Both the position numbers and the translations under genes were made by a program. The notes beneath the pieces were generated by a model, which saw nothing but the letters and a program-made list of their open reading frames with translations, searched no databases and was not told where the DNA came from. From Anaerosacchariphilus polymeriproducens (GTDB lineage Bacteria > Bacillota > Clostridia > Lachnospirales > Lachnospiraceae): a DNA stretch of 64,000 nucleotides. Where the stretch lies: NCBI RefSeq assembly GCF_003363435.1, contig NZ_QRCT01000020.1, positions 1 through 64,000 of the forward strand. Direction: 5' to 3'. Every line of letters starts with the position of its first letter. Positions within the stretch are counted from its first letter, which is position 1. Positions 1 to 7,626 of this stretch are shown here, piece by piece.

Positions 1-117
<117 letters not shown>

Positions 118-314
118 AGTTTTTTCCTTCAGAATTTAGCTTGGCTAATTCTTCCGTCGACTGTTTCCAGTCTTTACTGTTTTTTAGGTCGCGTTATAGT
201 TATTTTTTAACTGTAACACTTGTTCTCTTTGAAATCTCTTTTGAATCTTTCAAGGTTGTTTTCACTGTTTAATTATCAATGTTCTTTTCTGCCTTTTATT
301 GCGACAGCTATAAT

Positions 315-343
315 AGATTATCACATCTTCAAGCTGTTGTCAA
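315..343 (-). promoter_or_regulatory. rRNA operon promoter, proximal
   Basis: On the minus strand a perfect -35 TTGACA (338-343) is separated by 17 bp from a -10 TAATCT (315-320), about 200 bp upstream of the 16S gene. This is the normal arrangement of a Firmicute rrn P2 promoter. Confidence 0.8.
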
Positions 344-389
344 CACTTTTTTTCTTTCTTTATTCCACCTTGTTTTGCGGTGGATTTAT

Positions 390-418
390 ATAATATCATT
401 ACTTGGACTAATTGTCAA
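390..418 (-). promoter_or_regulatory. rRNA operon promoter, distal
   Basis: On the minus strand a second TTGACA (413-418) sits 17 bp from TATTAT (390-395). It is in tandem with the proximal promoter 75 bp downstream. A short GC-containing inverted repeat (TCCACC ... GGTGGA, about 364-383) lies between them. Tandem promoters are typical of highly expressed rRNA operons. The rest of the 118-546 stretch shows no gene. Confidence 0.8.
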
Positions 419-546
419 TAACTTTTGTATATTTTATTACATTTTTCGTAACTATTCATTTGTACCTTAATCATATTAACGTTATACTTAGAATATTTGT
501 ATAAATTCGCCTATATATGTCTCGGATTTTATAAGCTATCAACAAA

Positions 547-636
547 CGGAGAAGGAGGGATTCGAACCCTCGCGCCGCTATTAACGACCTACTCCCTTTC
601 CAGGGGAGCCCCTTCGGCCAGCTTGGGTACTTCTCC
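547..636 (-). tRNA. tRNA-Ser, anticodon GGA
   Basis: On the minus strand the cloverleaf is complete. The 7-bp acceptor stem is GGAGAAG/CTTCTCC with discriminator G. The anticodon stem CTCCC/GGGAG encloses loop CTGGAAA, giving anticodon GGA. There is a long class II variable arm and a T-loop GGTTCGAATCC. No CCA is encoded. The 90-nt length and long variable arm are what serine tRNAs need. It lies upstream of the rRNA operon and downstream of the other serine tRNA. Confidence 0.95.
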
Positions 637-653
637 AACTTTGCACTTTTTTT

Positions 654-684
654 CATTATTAAAACCACCCAAGGTGGTCTTAAT
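654..684 (-). other. hairpin between two serine tRNAs
   Basis: A roughly 12-bp inverted repeat with a 3-nt loop (ATTAAGACCACC / GGTGGTTTTAAT, one G-U pair) lies between the two tRNA genes. No U-tract follows on the minus strand, so it is more likely a processing or spacer hairpin in a joint tRNA precursor than a terminator. Confidence 0.4.
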
Positions 685-690
685 TAAAAA

Positions 691-776
691 CGGAGAAGGT
701 GGGATTCGAACCCACGGTCCCTTTCGGAATCACTGGTTTTCAAGACCAGCTCCTTAAACCACTCGGACACCTCTCC
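691..776 (-). tRNA. tRNA-Ser, anticodon UGA
   Basis: On the minus strand a full class II cloverleaf is present: acceptor GGAGAGG paired with CTTCTCC (one mismatch or wobble), anticodon stem CTGGT/ACCAG around loop CTTGAAA (anticodon TGA), long variable arm, T-loop GGTTCGAATCC and discriminator G. CCA is not encoded. It is first in the tRNA-rRNA cluster, 38 bp downstream of its own promoter. Confidence 0.95.
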
Positions 777-813
777 TTACAGTCTTTAGTTGTTTGTCTC
801 AGCGACAAAAATT

Positions 814-842
814 ATTCTACCATCAATATATAATTATGTCAA
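814..842 (-). promoter_or_regulatory. tRNA-Ser promoter
   Basis: On the minus strand TTGACA (837-842), a 17-bp spacer and TAGAAT (814-819) sit 38 bp upstream of the tRNA-Ser(UGA). The promoter begins right after the ispD stop codon, and no terminator is visible between ispD and the tRNAs, so read-through from ispD is possible. Confidence 0.75.
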
Positions 843-860
843 TAAGCAATTTCATTTTTT

Positions 861-1556
861 TTACAATTCTTTTAAATACTGTTCTGCCATATATATATCT
901 TCGGGAGTCGTTATTTTAAAGTTGGTGTAATCCCCTTCGATAAGTTTAATCGGATAAGACAAAATAGCCTCTACAACCATCGCATCATCAGTAATGCCTT
1001 GTATTGATTCTTCCATTAATTTTTCATAAGCTTCTTTTATCAGAGCAAACGCAAAAACTTGTGGTGTTTGTACCTGCCAAACCAAATCTCTACTAGGCGT
1101 TTCTATTACAAAACCATTTTCATCCACTATTTTAATAGTATCTTTTACCGGCATACCAACAACACAAGCATTATACTCTCTGACACCCACAGTTACTCTA
1201 TCTAATATTTCATTGGAAATGAACGGTCTTGCCCCATCATGTATATAAACATAATCTGCATTTTGAATTGCTTTTATACCATGATAAACAGAATGATATC
1301 TTTCTGTTCCACCCTCTACAATCTTAACTACTTTATTAAAACTATATTTTTCAACTATCTCCGACTGACAATAAGCAATTTCCCCTTTGCCGACCACCAA
1401 TATGATTTCATCGATCGTGCTCTCCTGAAACGCACTAAGAGAATAAAACAAAACAGGTTTTCCACAAAGCTGCATATATTGTTTCTGCACCTTACTGTTC
1501 ATTCGTTTCCCTTGACCAGCCGCCAAAATAATAGCTACTTTCTTTTCTAGACTCAT
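861..1556 (-). CDS. ispD: 2-C-methyl-D-erythritol 4-phosphate cytidylyltransferase
   Basis: IspD transfers CMP from CTP to 2-C-methyl-D-erythritol 4-phosphate, the third step of the non-mevalonate (MEP) isoprenoid pathway, in the cytosol. The 231-aa length is normal. The nucleotide-binding N-terminus LAAGQGKRM with the following conserved K and Q residues (about 11-28) is diagnostic, as are the HDGARPF motif (around 106) and a C-terminal ITTPEDI. The start ATG overlaps the tsaD stop by four bases (ATGA) with an AGGGG ribosome site, so the two genes are translationally coupled. IspF, which often follows, is not present here. Confidence 0.95.
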   Translation of the reverse strand: MSLEKKVAIILAAGQGKRMNSKVQKQYMQLCGKPVLFYSLSAFQESTIDEIILVVGKGEIAYCQSEIVEKYSFNKVVKIVEGGTERYHSVYHGIKAIQNADYVYIHDGARPFISNEILDRVTVGVREYNACVVGMPVKDTIKIVDENGFVIETPSRDLVWQVQTPQVFAFALIKEAYEKLMEESIQGITDDAMVVEAILSYPIKLIEGDYTNFKITTPEDIYMAEQYLKEL

Positions 1557-2581
1557 CTTCGTTCCCCTATTTTGAGATTTGGTACTGCATTTAAATCCAA
1601 TCCATGCCGTGTTCCTTCCATATACTCATAATATGCTGCCACACCTATCATCGCCGCATTATCCGTACAATAGATGGGAGAAGGATGAAAAAACTGAATC
1701 CCTCTTTCTTCGCATATCTCTTGCATTGCAAGCCTAAGAGTCGTATTTGACGCAACTCCTCCTGCTATTGTAAATTTTTCAACTTTATAATCATTTAATG
1801 CTGACATTGATTTTTCTATCAGAGCATCTATCACTGCCTTTTGAAAAGAAGCTGCAATATTTGCCTTTACTATCTCCACATTCTTCATTTTACATCCATT
1901 AATATAATTTAATACAGATGATTTGACGCCGCTAAAACTAAAATCATATGGACTGCCATCAATATTTGCAATTGGAAATGAAATCGCATTTTCATTTCCC
2001 TCTTTAGCTAATTTTTCAATCTTGGGTCCGCCCGGATAACCTAATCCTACAGCTCTTGCCACTTTATCAAAAGCTTCTCCTGCTGCATCATCTCTAGTCC
2101 GTCCGACAATTTCATATTTACCATAATCCCTGACATAAACTAAATGTGTATGCCCTCCTGAAACGACCAGACACATAAAAGGAGGTTCTAACTTCGCATT
2201 CTCGATATAATTAGCTGAAATGTGTCCTTCGATATGGTGCACTCCGACTAATGGTATACTTCTTGCAAAACTAATCGCTTTGGCCTGTGATACTCCCACT
2301 AAAAGAGCACCCACCAACCCCGGGCCATAAGTGACCCCAATCGCATCTATATCTTCTAATGAAACATTTGCAACGTCTAGTGCTTCATCTATTACTTGAT
2401 TAATTTTTTCAATATGTTTTCTGGAAGCTATTTCAGGAACAACTCCCCCATATAATTTATGAAGTTCAATTTGAGATGAAATTATATTAGAAAGAATTTC
2501 TCTTCCATTCTTTACTACAGCTGCTGCTGTCTCATCACACGAACTTTCAATCGCTAATATTGTTACATTCTTCTCTTTCAT
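1553..2581 (-). CDS. tsaD: tRNA N6-adenosine threonylcarbamoyltransferase TsaD
   Basis: TsaD transfers the threonylcarbamoyl group from threonylcarbamoyl-AMP to A37 of ANN-decoding tRNAs, acting with TsaB and TsaE. At 342 aa it has the ASKHA-fold start ESSCDET (12-18), the metal-binding His pair H116 and H120 within HHIEGH, the VSGGHTHL motif (about 140-147), and a late Asp ligand at about 307 ([10 protein letters not shown]). It overlaps the upstream membrane protein gene and the downstream ispD by four bases each, so the three form one transcription unit. tsaB and tsaE lie about 2.5 kb upstream on the same strand; the fourth component, tsaC, is not in the window. Confidence 0.97.
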   Translation of the reverse strand: MKEKNVTILAIESSCDETAAAVVKNGREILSNIISSQIELHKLYGGVVPEIASRKHIEKINQVIDEALDVANVSLEDIDAIGVTYGPGLVGALLVGVSQAKAISFARSIPLVGVHHIEGHISANYIENAKLEPPFMCLVVSGGHTHLVYVRDYGKYEIVGRTRDDAAGEAFDKVARAVGLGYPGGPKIEKLAKEGNENAISFPIANIDGSPYDFSFSGVKSSVLNYINGCKMKNVEIVKANIAASFQKAVIDALIEKSMSALNDYKVEKFTIAGGVASNTTLRLAMQEICEERGIQFFHPSPIYCTDNAAMIGVAAYYEYMEGTRHGLDLNAVPNLKIGERR

Positions 2582-3171
2582 TCTTCTTTACTTGAACCAC
2601 TGTCTTTGGAAATCGTGTAACCATAAATCTTCCAAAGCTTGTTTGAATCCTTTCTTAATACATAATCCTCGGTAGCTCTTTGATAATCTTTCTTACTTTT
2701 CATGAAGTATTGTGCAGTTACCTTGGCCATTTCCTGATTATCTTTTGTAATATATTCAACTTCTCGACTATCCTGAATATCATAACTGATAATCGTACGC
2801 TTCTTTTTCTTGTACTCTTCAATTTCTTTCTTTAAATCCTTATAATACTTTTCTTCCGGATTATTCTCCAAAAGTTCCTTATCAAAAAGCTGCCTCGCCT
2901 TTTTACCTAAATCATTCAATTCTTCTTCTGTATAATTCTCATTATAAAAGCATAGTATGATCTGACTATATAACTTAACTACTTCTCGTGGAGTTTTAGG
3001 ATATTTTTTATCTAAATCCCTTGTGGTAATTTCTGTAATTGGGGTAGTTTCTACTTTATCTGTAGAATCTTTATTATTCCTATTGGCCACCTTCCAGAAT
3101 GCTGCAAGCAACACTCCGACAGATACAAGCATGATTAAAATATAAATTATTCCTTTATTCTTACCTTTCAT
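2578..3171 (-). CDS. membrane-anchored protein of unknown function (DUF6715-like)
   Basis: This 197-aa protein has one N-terminal membrane segment (about 8-28) and then a soluble, lysine-rich extracytoplasmic part. The middle (about 60-130) is predicted helical and highly charged; the C-terminal third looks like an NTF2/SnoaL-type beta sheet ending in LWKIYGYTI. Similar proteins occur beside tsaD in Lachnospiraceae, and I recall them as DUF6715, but I cannot check this. The start ATG has GGAG nine bases upstream, and the stop overlaps the tsaD start by four bases. No catalytic motif is visible. A role in the cell envelope is only inference. Confidence 0.75.
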   Translation of the reverse strand: MKGKNKGIIYILIMLVSVGVLLAAFWKVANRNNKDSTDKVETTPITEITTRDLDKKYPKTPREVVKLYSQIILCFYNENYTEEELNDLGKKARQLFDKELLENNPEEKYYKDLKKEIEEYKKKKRTIISYDIQDSREVEYITKDNQEMAKVTAQYFMKSKKDYQRATEDYVLRKDSNKLWKIYGYTISKDSGSSKEE

Positions 3172-3209
3172 AAACTCACTCCATTTTCTTTTGTTTTAGA
3201 TCATTTTTA

Positions 3210-4121
3210 TTAATCCATAAATTCAAGTGTTACTGTTTTCCCGTCTTTTCCTGGTAAGCTGTTTTTAAAAATTTTTTTAACTTCGGGCATATATTCTTCT
3301 GCTCTATTTAATGATGGACTAAAATGTGTAAGCCATAGTTCTCCTACTTCTGCACTTTTGGCTAACTTAGCTGCTTCGTAGAAAGTCATATGTTTATACT
3401 GTACTGCCTTTGATTCTTTTTCTTTCTCTCCATACATCCCTTCACATATAAATAAATCAGCCCCTATTGCATTATCAATTATCGATTGCGTTGGTCTTGT
3501 GTCTGTACAATAAGTAAGCTTAATCCCTTTCCTTTCCGGTCCCATGACCATTTCCGGTGAATATGTTTTGCCATCTTTTGAAATAACTGTCTCTCCTTTT
3601 TGAAGTTTATTCCAAAAATGCTGTGGGATCTGCTGTTCTAATGCCTTTTCTAATTGAAACTTTCCTGCTCTTAAAATTCGAATGGAATATCCATAGCAAA
3701 CCACATTATGATTTACACGAAATGCATCTATCTGATATCCGTTTAGCTGAATCGTTTGTTGTTTTTCTTCTAACTCTATAAACTCTAGCTCAAAAGGTAG
3801 TTCAGGTGCTATCATTCTTAATGCAGAAACTACCTTGATAAGTCCTTTGGGACCAATTAACGTAAGAGGGGTTGTCCGTTCTGCGTTTCCCATAGTAAGT
3901 AACAATCCAGGCAACCCGCTTATGTGGTCTGCATGATAATGGGTAAAACAAATAATATCTATAGGTTTCGGACTCCATCCTTTTTCTTTCAGTGCAATTT
4001 GAGTTCCTTCTCCACAATCAATCAATAAACTACTACCATTATATCTAGTCATTAAGGATGTAAGCCAACGGTACGGTAATGGCATCATTCCTCCTGTTCC
4101 TAATAAACATACATCAAGCAT
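3210..4121 (-). CDS. rnz: ribonuclease Z
   Basis: RNase Z is the zinc-dependent endonuclease that removes the 3' trailer of tRNA precursors lacking an encoded CCA, as both serine tRNAs here do. The 303-aa protein is a metallo-beta-lactamase fold with the metal motif HYHADH (H61, H63, D65, H66). Further conserved features are the early GTGGMMP loop, the TDTRPT segment (about 208-213) and the late LTHFSPS histidine motif. The length matches the bacterial short form. The start has a good GGAG site. It lies 38 bp upstream of the DUF6715-like gene, in the same direction. Confidence 0.95.
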   Translation of the reverse strand: MLDVCLLGTGGMMPLPYRWLTSLMTRYNGSSLLIDCGEGTQIALKEKGWSPKPIDIICFTHYHADHISGLPGLLLTMGNAERTTPLTLIGPKGLIKVVSALRMIAPELPFELEFIELEEKQQTIQLNGYQIDAFRVNHNVVCYGYSIRILRAGKFQLEKALEQQIPQHFWNKLQKGETVISKDGKTYSPEMVMGPERKGIKLTYCTDTRPTQSIIDNAIGADLFICEGMYGEKEKESKAVQYKHMTFYEAAKLAKSAEVGELWLTHFSPSLNRAEEYMPEVKKIFKNSLPGKDGKTVTLEFMD

Positions 4122-4189
4122 AAGTTACTCCTTCACTTTCACTAATTGCTTTTATTCTACCATATATTAGTTAAAGGAACAAGAGACTG

Positions 4190-4447
4190 CTATGCCAAAA
4201 ACTCCTTTTTCTTTTTCGTCTGAACTGGTATTTGAAATTGGGAAATAAATTCATCATAACATTCTTCACACAAGTCAAACCCATGTATCTCTCCATCTTT
4301 ATCAGAAAAGAACCCCCATTCTTTTTCTCCATGATACACATCTTCCATTAATATTCCTCGAGTTATTTTAATTTCTTTTTTGCATTTGTTACAATAAACT
4401 GCTTTTAATTCTCTCGTTTTCTTATTAGCATTTTCATATACTCTCAT
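4190..4447 (-). CDS. small zinc-ribbon-like protein
   Basis: An 85-aa protein with two CxxC pairs, CNKC (about 20-23) and CEEC (about 63-66), suggests one zinc ribbon. The C-terminus is lysine-rich. I place the start at the ATG preceded by GGGAGG seven bases upstream; an in-frame ATG 33 bases further up has no ribosome site and would lie inside a predicted terminator hairpin. No function can be assigned. It is separated from rnz by 68 bp and from rimI by a hairpin with a U-tract, so it may be expressed only when that terminator is read through. Confidence 0.75.
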   Translation of the reverse strand: MRVYENANKKTRELKAVYCNKCKKEIKITRGILMEDVYHGEKEWGFFSDKDGEIHGFDLCEECYDEFISQFQIPVQTKKKKEFLA

Positions 4448-4460
4448 ATTATTTCCTCCC

Positions 4461-4492
4461 AAAAAAGTAAGGACCCGCAATTAACAAGTCCT
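4461..4492 (-). terminator. terminator-like hairpin before the zinc-ribbon gene
   Basis: On the minus strand an 8-bp stem (AGGACTTG / CGGGTCCT, two G-U pairs) is followed by TACTTTTTT. It ends directly at the ribosome binding site of the next gene, so it could terminate the tsaE-tsaB-rimI transcript or act as an attenuator in the leader of the small gene. Confidence 0.6.
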
Positions 4493-4609
4493 CCTTTGTG
4501 CAGTCATAAAATGTTTTTAAAAACATCTTATTAAAATCAATGTGGTTTCTACAAACTATTATACAAATACTTTTGAATTCTTCCTAGTGGTAATGTAAGG
4601 CAGGCCTGT

Positions 4610-5044
4610 TTATGATTTCCACATGATCAATGCATCTTCTTTGGGTTTCTCGTAAAACCCTTTTCTTATTCCTTCTACCTTAAAACCTAATGCTTTATAT
4701 AATTCAATCGCTCCTTTATTGCTTTCTCTGACTTCTAAAAAAAAACGGGTGACCCCTAACTTTTTTGCTTCTTCTTGTAATTTTTCTATTAATTGCTTTC
4801 CTACTTTTTGTCTGCGATAAGCAGGTTCTACAGCAACATTTGTAATTTCCCCATCTTCAAATGAACCATATATTCCAGAATATCCTACTACATTTTGCCC
4901 TTCTTTTGCCACCAAATAAATGGTATCTTTACGTATCATAGACTCATAAAATGCATTCTTTGACCAAGGAAGTGAAAAAATTTTCCGCTCTATATCGGCA
5001 ACCTGCTCTAAATCTTCTTCCTGCATCGGATAAACTTGTATCAT
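4610..5044 (-). CDS. rimI: ribosomal protein S18 alanine N-acetyltransferase (GNAT family)
   Basis: RimI transfers acetyl from acetyl-CoA to protein N-termini, classically ribosomal protein S18. The 144-aa single GNAT domain has the acetyl-CoA loop YRRQKVGKQL (76-85) and the motif EVRESNKGAIELYKALGF near 104-121, both typical of RimI. It follows tsaB by 14 bp; the tsaE-tsaB-rimI order is common in Firmicutes and supports the name over other GNAT enzymes. The start has an AGGAG site. Confidence 0.92.
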   Translation of the reverse strand: MIQVYPMQEEDLEQVADIERKIFSLPWSKNAFYESMIRKDTIYLVAKEGQNVVGYSGIYGSFEDGEITNVAVEPAYRRQKVGKQLIEKLQEEAKKLGVTRFFLEVRESNKGAIELYKALGFKVEGIRKGFYEKPKEDALIMWKS

Positions 5045-5058
5045 GAGATTTTACTCCT

Positions 5059-5784
5059 TTATTCCTGCCCTATTTCTTCTTTTATAACTTTTTCTTTCTC
5101 CAATCTCTCTCTTTCCGCTTGGGAAAGCCGAAGGTAATCTGGTTGAAATTCTGCAGCTGTCAATATTTTACCTTCATTAAAATATTTCTGGGCCAAAGCC
5201 GCGACTGCGCCAGCTCTCTGGCGATTCATATGACATGGTGCAAAAGAGAGTGGAACTATTATTTCTTTCATTAATCTTTCTTTAAATACCGGTACCCCAT
5301 CTCCCAGAAATACCACAGGGCGTTTATATTTATTTATTTTTTTAATTATTATCTCTATCGCTACAGCCATTTGCTGTTCAACAACTTCAAACTCTTTTTC
5401 AAAAAAGTAAAGTCCTGTATAAACTTGTTCTCTACGGGCATCCATAAGAGGGCAGATCAACTGATTCGTGCCGAACATATTATAAGCCAATCCATCTACT
5501 GTAGGTATGTGAATCAATGGCTTTCCTAATGCCTGTCCCAAGCCTTTGGCAATAGCCGCACCGATTCTTAGACCAGTAAAGGAACCAGGACCTCCGGCAC
5601 TTGCTATTGCATCTATTGTTTCTAAATCTAACTCTGTCATTTGAACAATCTCATTTAGCATTGGTAATAATGTTTGAGAATGAGTTTTTTTATAATTCAC
5701 TGTATATTCAGCTATTAAATTTTCATCTTCTACGATTGCAACACTCGCAACTAATCCTGAACTATCTAGAGCTAATATTTTCAT
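5059..5784 (-). CDS. tsaB: tRNA threonylcarbamoyladenosine biosynthesis protein TsaB
   Basis: TsaB is the catalytically inactive paralogue of TsaD that forms the TsaD-TsaB-TsaE complex for t6A37 synthesis. The 241-aa protein starts MKILALDSSG and carries the hallmark GGPGSFTGLRIG (64-75), and has no metal-binding HxxxH motif. Its start overlaps the tsaE stop by four bases, so the two are translationally coupled. Confidence 0.95.
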   Translation of the reverse strand: MKILALDSSGLVASVAIVEDENLIAEYTVNYKKTHSQTLLPMLNEIVQMTELDLETIDAIASAGGPGSFTGLRIGAAIAKGLGQALGKPLIHIPTVDGLAYNMFGTNQLICPLMDARREQVYTGLYFFEKEFEVVEQQMAVAIEIIIKKINKYKRPVVFLGDGVPVFKERLMKEIIVPLSFAPCHMNRQRAGAVAALAQKYFNEGKILTAAEFQPDYLRLSQAERERLEKEKVIKEEIGQE

Positions 5785-6218
5785 TTTTCCGTTCTCACTT
5801 CCATGATGGTTATTTTTCTATAATCAAACCCTTTTTCTAAATCCTTTTCAATCAAAATATTCAGATAACAGGCCGGCATGATTTCCTGAATCAAATCTGC
5901 CCATTCAACTAAACATACGCCGTTTCCATAAAAATAATCTTCATAACCAATTTCGTCCATTTCCTCAATATCACTAATCCTGTATACATCAAAATGATAA
6001 AATGGCATTCTGCCATCATCATACTGTTGAATAATTGTAAATGTAGGACTACTAATGGGTTCTTGAATTCCTAACCCGTTTGCCATTCCCTGTGTCAAAA
6101 CGGTTTTTCCAACTCCTAAATCTCCCATTAATCCAAAAACTTGTCCGGATTTTGCTTCTTTTCCCAGCTTTACGCCAACTTCATATGTTTCCTTCGTTGA
6201 ATTAGTTTCTATAACCAT
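5781..6218 (-). CDS. tsaE: tRNA threonylcarbamoyladenosine biosynthesis ATPase TsaE
   Basis: TsaE is a small P-loop ATPase that drives turnover of the t6A-forming complex. At 145 aa it has the Walker A motif GDLGVGKT (32-39), the SSPTF switch motif (about 56-60) and the late LVEWAD motif (about 101-107), all standard for the family. It is first in the tsaE-tsaB-rimI unit, with a clear promoter 50-80 bp upstream. Confidence 0.95.
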   Translation of the reverse strand: MVIETNSTKETYEVGVKLGKEAKSGQVFGLMGDLGVGKTVLTQGMANGLGIQEPISSPTFTIIQQYDDGRMPFYHFDVYRISDIEEMDEIGYEDYFYGNGVCLVEWADLIQEIMPACYLNILIEKDLEKGFDYRKITIMEVRTEK

Positions 6219-6238
6219 ACCTTTTTTCCTAACTTAAA

Positions 6239-6331
6239 AAATTGTTATTGATCTTCAAAATCTTTCCTAATTATATCACACCAGTTTCTTTGTGACAACA
6301 TAGGCAAAATCTATCTTATCAATAACAATTT
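6239..6331. repeat. 14-bp inverted repeats flanking the tsaE promoter
   Basis: AAATTGTTATTGAT at 6239-6252 is matched exactly by its reverse complement at 6318-6331, with 65 bp between that contain the tsaE promoter. Function unknown. Confidence 0.7.
6270..6298 (-). promoter_or_regulatory. promoter of tsaE-tsaB-rimI
   Basis: On the minus strand TTGTCA (6293-6298), a 17-bp spacer and a perfect TATAAT (6270-6275) are preceded by the TG dinucleotide of an extended -10. The promoter lies between two 14-bp inverted repeats (6239-6252 and 6318-6331). Confidence 0.8.
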
Positions 6332-6341
6332 AATATAGTCT

Positions 6342-7571
6342 TTATTCTCTTCTTAAAGCTTCAATTGGACTCATCTTAGCCGCTTTCCTTGCCGGATATA
6401 TACCAAAGAACAATCCGATCGCTGATGAAAAACTTACGGCAATCAAAATAGATGTTACACTAAGTACCGGCGTGATACCTTTATCGCTTACCTGGGGAAT
6501 TGCACAGACCAGATATGCTCCACAGATTCCCACTACTATCCCAATGATTCCTCCTAATAAAGTAATAATAGCTGATTCTGCAAGGAATTGTAACATAATG
6601 GATTTCGTCTTAGCTCCCAATGCTTTTCGAATTCCTATCTCTCTTGTTCTCTCCGTTACAGAAACCAACATTATATTCATTACGCCAATACCTCCAACAA
6701 GTAATGATATTGCGGCAACAAATACAATAAACATCGTCATAATAGAAATTACTTGATTAATGGATTTCATTTGATCATTGAAATCTTGTATTATATAAAC
6801 ATCATCTTTTGTAACTTGATGTCTCGCTTTTAATAAATCAATTGTTTCCTTAATAATTTCTTTTGAATATTTTCCTGATTCACCAATAAGATATGTAGCT
6901 TGAAAAGGTTCGACATCTGTTCCTGTAATTGCTTCAAGTGTTGTATAAGGAATATTAATCGTCACCGGCATACCTTCATATTGATAGGAAAACATAGAAT
7001 CTTCAAGTTCCATTACACCCACAATACTGATTATAGTTGATTGTCCTTGTACATTCACTTCCAACTCCATACCTATCACATCAACAGTTCCAAACAATCT
7101 GAGTGCATCCGATTTATTAATAACTCCAACTTTCTGAGCCGATTCCACATCTGATTTTGTGTAATATTTACCTCTTATCATCGTATGTTGCTGCAAATAG
7201 GTATTGTCCTCTGTTCCTGCTGAAAACTGTGCATCAAATTCTCCCTTTTTTACATATGCGGTACCATCAGAACCCGTTACCGGTGCTACTCCTTTCAGAT
7301 GATCGACTTGCTCTTTTATAGCATCAATATCTTCTTGCGTAATACCATTCTGATTATCTAAGCCTAGGTCATTTACCGTTAAATACATCTGTCCTCCGGC
7401 AAGTCCCTCTAATTCACTGTTAACTTTTTTCCCTGCTCCGTTTCCAATGGATACAATTAGAATAACAGATGAAATTCCAATAATAATTCCCAGCATAGTT
7501 AAAAAAGATCTTCCTTTATTGGATTTGATATTATCCACTGCCATTTTTAAATATTCTAAAAGCTGTGCCAT
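6342..7571 (-). CDS. MacB-like ABC transporter permease (FtsX family)
   Basis: This 409-aa membrane protein is a MacB-type permease. It has a first membrane helix around 22-42 (following the NIKSNKGRSFLTMLG segment), a large extracytoplasmic MacB_PCD domain (about 45-275), and an FtsX domain with three helices (about 285-405) containing GIGVMNIMLVSVTERTREIG. The start was chosen at an ATG with AAGGAGG seven bases upstream; an in-frame ATG 45 bases earlier lacks a site. With the adaptor and ATPase just upstream it should form a MacAB-like exporter; the substrate (peptide, lipid or drug) cannot be told from sequence. No clear terminator follows. Confidence 0.9.
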   Translation of the reverse strand: MAQLLEYLKMAVDNIKSNKGRSFLTMLGIIIGISSVILIVSIGNGAGKKVNSELEGLAGGQMYLTVNDLGLDNQNGITQEDIDAIKEQVDHLKGVAPVTGSDGTAYVKKGEFDAQFSAGTEDNTYLQQHTMIRGKYYTKSDVESAQKVGVINKSDALRLFGTVDVIGMELEVNVQGQSTIISIVGVMELEDSMFSYQYEGMPVTINIPYTTLEAITGTDVEPFQATYLIGESGKYSKEIIKETIDLLKARHQVTKDDVYIIQDFNDQMKSINQVISIMTMFIVFVAAISLLVGGIGVMNIMLVSVTERTREIGIRKALGAKTKSIMLQFLAESAIITLLGGIIGIVVGICGAYLVCAIPQVSDKGITPVLSVTSILIAVSFSSAIGLFFGIYPARKAAKMSPIEALRRE

Positions 7572-7626
7572 AAGTTCCTCCTTTCCAGAGCATACCTTAG
7601 TTATGCTCCGACTCAACTTTTAGTTA

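Noticed and set aside
471-757. Open frames of 65-86 codons on both strands over the tRNA genes
   Set aside because: They lie across two complete tRNA-Ser genes and have no ribosome sites.
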